Assembly: GCF_019075875.1 (NCBI RefSeq) | Contig: NZ_JAHOOZ010000001.1 | Span: 1 to 64,000, forward strand | Source: Novosphingobium sp. G106 | GTDB taxonomy: Bacteria > Pseudomonadota > Alphaproteobacteria > Sphingomonadales > Sphingomonadaceae | DNA length: 64,000 bases | Direction of reading: 5' to 3' | Part shown: positions 58,889-64,000 of the stretch, one piece after another | How positions within the stretch are numbered: position 1 is the first letter of the stretch | Layout: each line of letters starts with the position of its first letter | Made by a program: the position numbers and the translations under genes | The notes under the pieces: generated by a model | The model's database searches: none | Told to the model about the DNA's origin: nothing | Seen by the model: only the letters and a program-made list of their open reading frames with translations

Positions 58889-59860
58889 TCAGTCCTCCAC
58901 TCGCGCGTCGAGCAGCCGGCCGAGCAACATGCGCTTCGCGCCGAACAGGCGCGAAAGCAGCAGCGCATGCTTCATCAGTAGATGCGCATTGTGCTCGTCG
59001 GTCACGCCAATGCCGCCGTGGAGCTGGATATTCGCGTCGGTATTGGCGAGCGCGGCGACATTGGCCATGTGCTTGGCGACGTCGAGATGGACGGCGGCGT
59101 CAACGCGCCTTTCCTTGACCGCCGCAGCGGCATACCAAAGCTGCGAGCGCGCCGCCTCGAGGCGCACTGCCATGTCGGCGCAGGGGTGGCGCACGGCCTG
59201 CCACGAGCCGATCTTGCGGCCGAAGGTCTCGCGGATCTTGGCATAGTCGACGATGAGATCGAGCGCCGCCTCGGCGATACCGACCAGCATGGCGGCCGCG
59301 CCGAGTTGACCGAGTTGCCAGGTGCGCTCGCTGTCGATGCTCTCCAGCGGCGCGGGCAGCGTCTCCACGATGCGCAGCGAGTTCGCTGGATCGAGCGAAG
59401 GACGCGGCGCCGCTGGCACTGCTGCTAGGGAAAAGAGACGTGCGCATCCGAGTTCGACCGACAGCCCAAGATCGCTATCGGCCGAGCCGATCAGTCTGTG
59501 CGCTTCGCCATCGGCGACCAGCAGCGCGACTCCGCGTCTACCGGCGATGATCTCACCGCGCAGCCCGCCATCAATAGCCGCATTCGCGGCAAGGCACTGC
59601 GCGAGAACGTCGACTGGACCGCATTGCCGGCCCACTTCGCGAAAGAACAAGGCATGCTCGACCGCCGATAGCCCGCTGCCGCCCTCACACTCGGGTACGG
59701 CAAGAGCGAACCAGCCCATGTCACCGAAGAGCCGGCGCACTGTGGCAGTCGTGTCGGCGGAACCGGGCGAATGAAGGCGGTCGATCGGCATCGCGTCGGC
59801 GAGGAAAGTGCCTGCCGCATCCGCGATTTCGACTTCGTCTCCGTCAGGCGCGAGATACAT
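58889..59860 (-). CDS. acyl-CoA dehydrogenase, small partner
   Basis: 323 residues. It keeps the C-terminal helical motifs: AKIRETFGRKIGSWQAVRHP (FAD contact) and IQLHGGIGVTDEHNAHL. Its middle domain is shortened and lacks the SEPxAGSD flavin motif found in the partner at 57709. The gene ends one base before that partner starts. Together they likely form one alpha2-beta2 enzyme that oxidises a bulky acyl-CoA. Confidence 0.9.
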   Translation of the reverse strand: MYLAPDGDEVEIADAAGTFLADAMPIDRLHSPGSADTTATVRRLFGDMGWFALAVPECEGGSGLSAVEHALFFREVGRQCGPVDVLAQCLAANAAIDGGLRGEIIAGRRGVALLVADGEAHRLIGSADSDLGLSVELGCARLFSLAAVPAAPRPSLDPANSLRIVETLPAPLESIDSERTWQLGQLGAAAMLVGIAEAALDLIVDYAKIRETFGRKIGSWQAVRHPCADMAVRLEAARSQLWYAAAAVKERRVDAAVHLDVAKHMANVAALANTDANIQLHGGIGVTDEHNAHLLMKHALLLSRLFGAKRMLLGRLLDARVED

Positions 59861-59959
59861 GCCGCGCCCCCCGTTCCTGCGCGATCGATTTGCTCATCGT
59901 AGAATGATCCACAGCTTATGCATTAATCCGAATTGCCTCTCCTACGCGAGCGTCAAGGA

Positions 59960-59972
59960 ATTGCAACAGGCG
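59960..59972 (-). promoter_or_regulatory. candidate shared operator, copy 3
   Basis: ATTGCAACAGGCG, 100 bp upstream of the acyl-CoA dehydrogenase pair, in the 164-bp gap behind the SMP-30 gene. Identical 13-mer at 56430. Confidence 0.45.
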
Positions 59973-60024
59973 AAGTTTATTTAGTTCCATAAGTGCCTGC
60001 AAAAGAGCCAAGAACCATCGCTTT

Positions 60025-60903
60025 TCAACCGGTGAACGGCACTTCAGCGACACCGGTCTCGCCAGGCTCGAAGGCGAAAAGGGGTCCGTTCGACACGGTT
60101 GAGGCCGTGACGGGGGGCATCGCCATCTGCGTGCTCGTGACATAGAGCGTCTTGAACTCGGGGCCGCCGAACGCGGGCTTGGTCGGATTGGAGAACGGCA
60201 GGGCGACGATCCGGTCGAGCGTCCCGTCGGGCAGATAGCGGCGCAGCGCGCCGGCGGCGACATTGGCCAGCCAGTAGCCGCCCTCGCTGTCCACGGTCGC
60301 CCCGTCGGCGAAGCCTTCGCCATCGCCCAGCTTCACGAAAGAGCGGCGGTTCGAGAGCTCGCCGGTGGCGGGATCGAGGTCGAAGGCTTCGACCTGGCGC
60401 GTCGGCGAGGTGACCGCGTACATCGTCGAGCCGTCGGGGCTGAAGGCAAGACCGTTGGCGACATGGACGCCGGTGATCACGAGGGTCAGCCGGTCGCCGT
60501 CTAGCCGGCAATAGCCCGAATCCGCCGATGTCCGGTCGGTGGGATAGCGGGTGTCGAAGCCGCCGATCCAGAACCGTCCCTGCCGGTCGCAATGGCATTC
60601 GTGGAGTTTCACGTGCGCGGGGAAGGGTGAGGGCACGCGGAAGGACAACTCGCCGCTCTCCGGATCGAAATCGTAGAGCCCGTCGGCGAGTGCCACGAGC
60701 AGGCCGCCTTTCGCCTTGGGCACGAAGCCGCCGATGCGTTGTGGCATCGGCCACATTGCGTGTGCGCCGCTTTCTGGATGCCAGCGATGCAGTTCGGGCG
60801 GATGTTCGCAATTGACCCACCACAGCGACTGTTCGCTCGCCGACCAGATCGGCGTTTCGCCGAGATGGTTGCCGGCGTCGAAGGCGACTCGAACTTCGGT
60901 CAT
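60025..60903 (-). CDS. SMP-30/gluconolactonase family protein
   Basis: 292 residues from ATG 60903. The six-bladed propeller metal ligands are visible: Glu in LGETPIWS, Asn in HVANGLAFSPDG and Asp in FADGATVDSEGGYW. Such calcium or zinc lactonases open sugar or other lactones. The start overlaps the isomerase stop (TAATG). Second-last step before the operator at 59960, pointing to lactone opening in the pathway. Confidence 0.9.
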   Translation of the reverse strand: MTEVRVAFDAGNHLGETPIWSASEQSLWWVNCEHPPELHRWHPESGAHAMWPMPQRIGGFVPKAKGGLLVALADGLYDFDPESGELSFRVPSPFPAHVKLHECHCDRQGRFWIGGFDTRYPTDRTSADSGYCRLDGDRLTLVITGVHVANGLAFSPDGSTMYAVTSPTRQVEAFDLDPATGELSNRRSFVKLGDGEGFADGATVDSEGGYWLANVAAGALRRYLPDGTLDRIVALPFSNPTKPAFGGPEFKTLYVTSTQMAMPPVTASTVSNGPLFAFEPGETGVAEVPFTG

Positions 60904-61700
60904 TAGGCGGTCTCCAGCAATTTGCCGATGAAGTCGGCGGCGCGGCGCAGGCCTGTATCCTCGCCTTCCGCCTGCAGCCGCGGTCCGATGATCTCCAGAT
61001 CGAACCACCCGGTAAAGCCCGCGCGGATGATCGCCGGGATCAGCCGGTCCAGCGGTACCGCGCCGTCGCCCGGCACCGCCCGGCAAGGCAGGCCGCGGTC
61101 GCCGTAGACGTAGTCGCTCACCTGGACGAGCGCGGTGAGCGGCGCGGCATCGGCCATCGCGGTGTCGATGTCGGTATCGACCCAGCAGGCGAAGAGGTCG
61201 ATCGTCACGTCGATCCCCGCCCTGCGCGCCAGCGTCGTGGGATCGGCAAGCCGGTGCGCGAGCGAGGCGTCGGCATAGAGATGCGAGGTGGGTTCGATTC
61301 CGAGCCGGATTCCCACCGCGCGCGCGGCCTCGGCGTAAGGCGCCATCGCTTCGGCGAAGCGCTCGGCGGCTTGCGGCCAGCTCAGCGCGCCGCGTCCGCC
61401 GGTGGTCATGGTGATCGTCCGCGCGCCGATCTCGCCCGCGATGTCGATCGTCCGGCTGAGCCGCTCGCGGCCCGCCTCGGCTTCGGACGGTGTGGCATAG
61501 GCAAAAGCGCGATGGGTCAGCGTCGCCACTTCGAGGCCGGCGTCACCCATCGTCTGCGCGCTCTCGCGCACGCCGAAGGCTAGGATCTGCTCGAGATCGG
61601 GGCTGATCCCGCGCGCGCCGATACGCGCCACTCGATCCGCCAGGGCGCCCAGCGGAGCGAACGGCAGGCACAGCGTGTTGATCGAGATCGCGGGATGCAT
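60903..61700 (-). CDS. sugar phosphate isomerase/epimerase-like TIM-barrel protein
   Basis: 265 residues of the AP-endonuclease-2/xylose-isomerase-like barrel. Metal ligands lie around GIRLGIEPTSHLYA, IDLFACW and FDLEIIGPR. It may isomerise a keto-hydroxy intermediate. Starts at ATG 61700, four bases after the NTF2-fold gene. Confidence 0.86.
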   Translation of the reverse strand: MHPAISINTLCLPFAPLGALADRVARIGARGISPDLEQILAFGVRESAQTMGDAGLEVATLTHRAFAYATPSEAEAGRERLSRTIDIAGEIGARTITMTTGGRGALSWPQAAERFAEAMAPYAEAARAVGIRLGIEPTSHLYADASLAHRLADPTTLARRAGIDVTIDLFACWVDTDIDTAMADAAPLTALVQVSDYVYGDRGLPCRAVPGDGAVPLDRLIPAIIRAGFTGWFDLEIIGPRLQAEGEDTGLRRAADFIGKLLETA

Positions 61701-61703
61701 CGT

Positions 61704-62084
61704 TCAACCCGCCAGCGGCGTCGACTGGACGGCGACGAGGCGCCAGTCGTCGCCCGCCTTGCTCCAGACGGTGATGACCCGGTTGTTGAGCCGCTTGTCG
61801 ACGCCTTCGACACGCACGTCGGTGGTCATCCGTCCGGTGAGCAGGGCGGCATCGGGCCCGAGCGGCGTCACCTTCTCCTCCGACCAGGTGATGGCGACAT
61901 AGTGGATACGGCCGGCGGCCATCTTGGCGAGCAGGGCGGCCTTGTCGTCGATCGCGCCGGTGGCGTGGCTGAAGTGCAGGCGCGGATCGAGCAGGGCCTC
62001 GAGCGCGGCATTGTCGTTCGCCAGCATCGCGTCGCAGCGCCGCTTTTCGGCCGCCAGTACCGCGCTTTCGATAGATCCGCTCAA
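61704..62084 (-). CDS. NTF2-fold (DUF4440-like) protein
   Basis: 126 residues from a TTG start preceded by GGAAGGA. AAEKRRCDAMLANDNAALEA, LHFSHATG and the C-terminal WRLVAVQSTPLA fit the DUF4440 branch of the NTF2 fold. The third NTF2-type domain in this cluster. First gene of the minus-strand block, divergent from the SDR at 62235. Confidence 0.8.
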   Translation of the reverse strand: MSGSIESAVLAAEKRRCDAMLANDNAALEALLDPRLHFSHATGAIDDKAALLAKMAAGRIHYVAITWSEEKVTPLGPDAALLTGRMTTDVRVEGVDKRLNNRVITVWSKAGDDWRLVAVQSTPLAG

Positions 62085-62234
62085 GTTCCGTTCCTTCCCG
62101 GTCCGCGCCGAATCGCGGCACGCCTACAGGCCACAGGCATAGCCACTCGCATCGCGCGGAAAAAGGAAATGCACCAGAGGCATTGACTAAATACCGCGAT
62201 TACCCGAGCCAGCGATGAAACGTGAGGAAGGTGG

Positions 62235-63017
62235 ATGATGGCAAGGTTTGACGGCAAAGTCGCGATCGTCACTGGCGGCGCGCGCGGGATTGGCGCGGCG
62301 ATCGTCGCGCGGCTCGCGTCCGAGGGCGCGAAAGTGATGATCGCCGATGTCAACGCCCCGGCCGAGACAGGCGAACACGTCGCCTTCCTCAAGACCGATG
62401 CGACCGTGGCCGCTGATGTTCAGGCCGTCGTCGCGGCGACGCTCGATCGCTGGGGGCGGCTCGATATCCTGGTCAACAACGCCGGCATCGGTGCGCTGGT
62501 GGAAACGCCCGAGATGGCGGAGGAGGTCTGGGACCGGGTCTTCGCCATCAACACCCGGGCGATCTTCCTGTTCTGCAAGGCGGCGATCCCGGCCATACGT
62601 GAGGCCGGCGGCGGCGCCATCGTCAACATCGCCTCGATCTCAGGCCTGTTGGGCGATTACGCGATGGGGGCTTATAACGCGTCCAAAGGCGCCGTGGTGA
62701 ACTACACGCGCTCGCTGGCACTGGATTGCGGGCGAGACGGGATTCGGGTCAATGCGCTCTGTCCAGGCCTGATCGAGACCGAGATGGCGAGGGCGGCCGT
62801 CGCCGATCCGCTCGACCGGGCCTTCTGGTTCGATCGCATACCGCTGGGCCGCTCGGGCACACCCGAGGAGATGGCAGCGGTGGCCGCGTTCCTGGCGTCG
62901 GACGACGCCTCCTACCTGACCGGTGTGATCCTGGCGGCCGATGGTGGTATCACCGCCCATTCCGGCCAGCCCAACGCCCCGCAGCGCATTCGCGAACGCA
63001 CCCGGCGGCAGGGCTGA
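62235..63017 (+). CDS. SDR family oxidoreductase
   Basis: 260 residues. TGGARGIGAAI at 13-23, MIADVNA (Asp: NAD-type), LVNNAGIGA, the Ser in NIASISG, YNASKGA with the YxxxK pair, and the PGLIETEM and late ADGGI motifs. Two ATGs are adjacent (62235, 62238) behind GGAAGG. Single gene, divergent from the NTF2-fold gene. Confidence 0.9.
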   Translation: MMARFDGKVAIVTGGARGIGAAIVARLASEGAKVMIADVNAPAETGEHVAFLKTDATVAADVQAVVAATLDRWGRLDILVNNAGIGALVETPEMAEEVWDRVFAINTRAIFLFCKAAIPAIREAGGGAIVNIASISGLLGDYAMGAYNASKGAVVNYTRSLALDCGRDGIRVNALCPGLIETEMARAAVADPLDRAFWFDRIPLGRSGTPEEMAAVAAFLASDDASYLTGVILAADGGITAHSGQPNAPQRIRERTRRQG

Positions 63018-63454
63018 TCCGACGCACAAACTCGCGATGCGCGAGGAATAGGCACGCATCTGGCTGAGACGCGGAGACGAGCAGAACGAGGATATCGTGA
63101 ACACCAGCCCCGCTGGTCGATGTACTTTTTGCCGGGTGGAGCGCAAAGGATAGCCAGCGGGTGAACGCCGGTTTTGCGGCAGGTGCCGATCATGCTTGCT
63201 ACAAGTCGCCGGAGTCAGCCACGGCCGCGATATCGTTATACTTGGTCCTGCTTGGCCGAGCTGGCGGCCGCGTTGCCATATGCGCGCTTCGGGCACTGGC
63301 CGGCCGCAAGGCGTGCTTCGTGCCCGATGCCGCCGTCAGGTTGAGTGAAATGCATCGTTTCAGAATCATTCTATTTATGTTACGCGATGTCACACTAAGC
63401 AGCGCGTCCAGTCTCTGGCTGTCTGGACGGCCAAGTCGGGAATGGAGGCATGCC
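63018..63454. other. gene-free stretch before last amidohydrolase
   Basis: No coding frame with a recognisable domain. The AT-richer part near 63355-63395 may hold the promoter of the next gene. A short inverted repeat, GTCCAG / CTGGAC (63406-63428), lies before its ribosome site GGAGG. Confidence 0.5.
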
Positions 63455-64000
63455 ATGGAAATTCGTTTGCTGATCAAAGGTGGAACAATCGTCGATGGGT
63501 CTGGTGCGCCGGCTTATGCGGCGGATGTCCGCGTGGCCGACGGACGAATCACGGAGATCGGAACCGGCCTTCAGGCTGGCCCGGGAGAGCGCATCATCGA
63601 TGCCGCTGACTGCTATGTCGCCCCGGGCTTCATCGAGACGCATAACCATTGGGATGGCGGCGTCTGGTGGAATCCCAATCTCGAGCCGCTTCCGGGCTAT
63701 GGCGCTACGACCTCGATCAACGGCAATTGCGGCTTCTCGCTCGCGCCCGCGCCGCAGACCGACGAAGACCGGCAGAACGTCATCGATATCTTCAATTACT
63801 TCGAGGACATCCCCGAAGAGCCGATGCGCCAGATCGTCCCGTGGGACTGGAAGAAATGGAGCGAGTACAAGGCTTCGATGCAGGCCAAGGTGAAGCTGCC
63901 GCTGCATTTTGGCGCCTTCTGCGGCCACATTCCGCTGCGCCTCTGCGTGATGGGCCAGGAGGCCTGGAACCGCGCGGCGACACCTGCGGAAATCGACCTA
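63455..64000 (+). CDS. amidohydrolase-3 / N-acyl-D-amino-acid deacylase-like protein, 5' part
   Basis: From ATG 63455, 182 residues run open to the window edge. The start LLIKGGTIVDGSGAPAYAAD, then ITEIGTGL and the metal motif APGFIETHNHWDGG, followed by TSINGNCGFSLAPA, are typical of D-aminoacylase-type amidohydrolases of about 550 residues. The remainder lies outside. These hydrolyse N-acyl or cyclic amide bonds. GGAGG stands ten bases upstream. Possibly the next gene of the catabolic cluster. Confidence 0.87.
   Translation, partial: MEIRLLIKGGTIVDGSGAPAYAADVRVADGRITEIGTGLQAGPGERIIDAADCYVAPGFIETHNHWDGGVWWNPNLEPLPGYGATTSINGNCGFSLAPAPQTDEDRQNVIDIFNYFEDIPEEPMRQIVPWDWKKWSEYKASMQAKVKLPLHFGAFCGHIPLRLCVMGQEAWNRAATPAEIDL

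Overview
The window is GC-rich DNA from an alphaproteobacterium, most likely a sphingomonad (Sphingomonadaceae, Novosphingobium- or Sphingobium-like). This is inferred from the core genes (alaS, icd, a KefB-type antiporter, an EF-G-like GTPase), the TonB-dependent receptor, the paired transglutaminases and the integrase family. No database search was possible.

Layout. (1) 1-10.7 kb is core chromosome: EF-G-like GTPase (cut by the window edge), diacylglycerol-kinase-type lipid kinase, alaS, an exported protein, a K+/H+ antiporter, an FAD monooxygenase, icd and an enoyl-CoA hydratase. Several of these carry many single-base reading-frame breaks, best read as sequencing errors. (2) 10.78-36.26 kb is bounded by two directly repeated copies (43-44 bp) of the 3' half of a tRNA-Val(GAC) gene. 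A decayed tyrosine recombinase lies just inside the right copy, so I read this as an integrated genomic island. It carries msrB-msrA, a MocR-type regulator, two cyanamide-hydratase-like HD proteins with a cupin and an AhpD-like protein between them, an AraC regulator with nitroreductase and AhpD-like genes, an MreB paralogue without mreCD, two transglutaminases, a KatE catalase operon and an AsmA protein. Truncated genes are common near its left end and within it. (3) 36.26-37.7 kb holds possible integrase arm sites and two fused gene fragments. (4) 37.7-64 kb is a catabolic gene cluster cut by the right window edge.

The catabolic cluster combines a TonB-dependent receptor, an acyl-CoA synthetase, a complementary pair of acyl-CoA dehydrogenases, an enoyl-CoA hydratase, four SDR dehydrogenases, an aldehyde dehydrogenase, three amidohydrolases, an epoxide hydrolase, a cyclase-family hydrolase, SMP-30, Gfo/Idh/MocA and sugar-isomerase proteins, two cupin/DUF3237-type small proteins, a GFA protein, and three NTF2-fold proteins, one fused to a phosphotransferase. 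This points to uptake, CoA activation and ring or side-chain breakdown of a cyclic or terpenoid/steroid-like compound. The substrate cannot be read from the sequence. A 10-bp motif, ATTGCAACAG, occurs in three intergenic regions of this cluster and is a candidate shared operator. No regulator gene was seen in the cluster.

Most interesting: the doubled tRNA-Val half-sites with neither copy a complete tRNA, the unassigned catabolic cluster with its shared motif, the HD/cupin/AhpD module, and the NTF2-phosphotransferase fusion.
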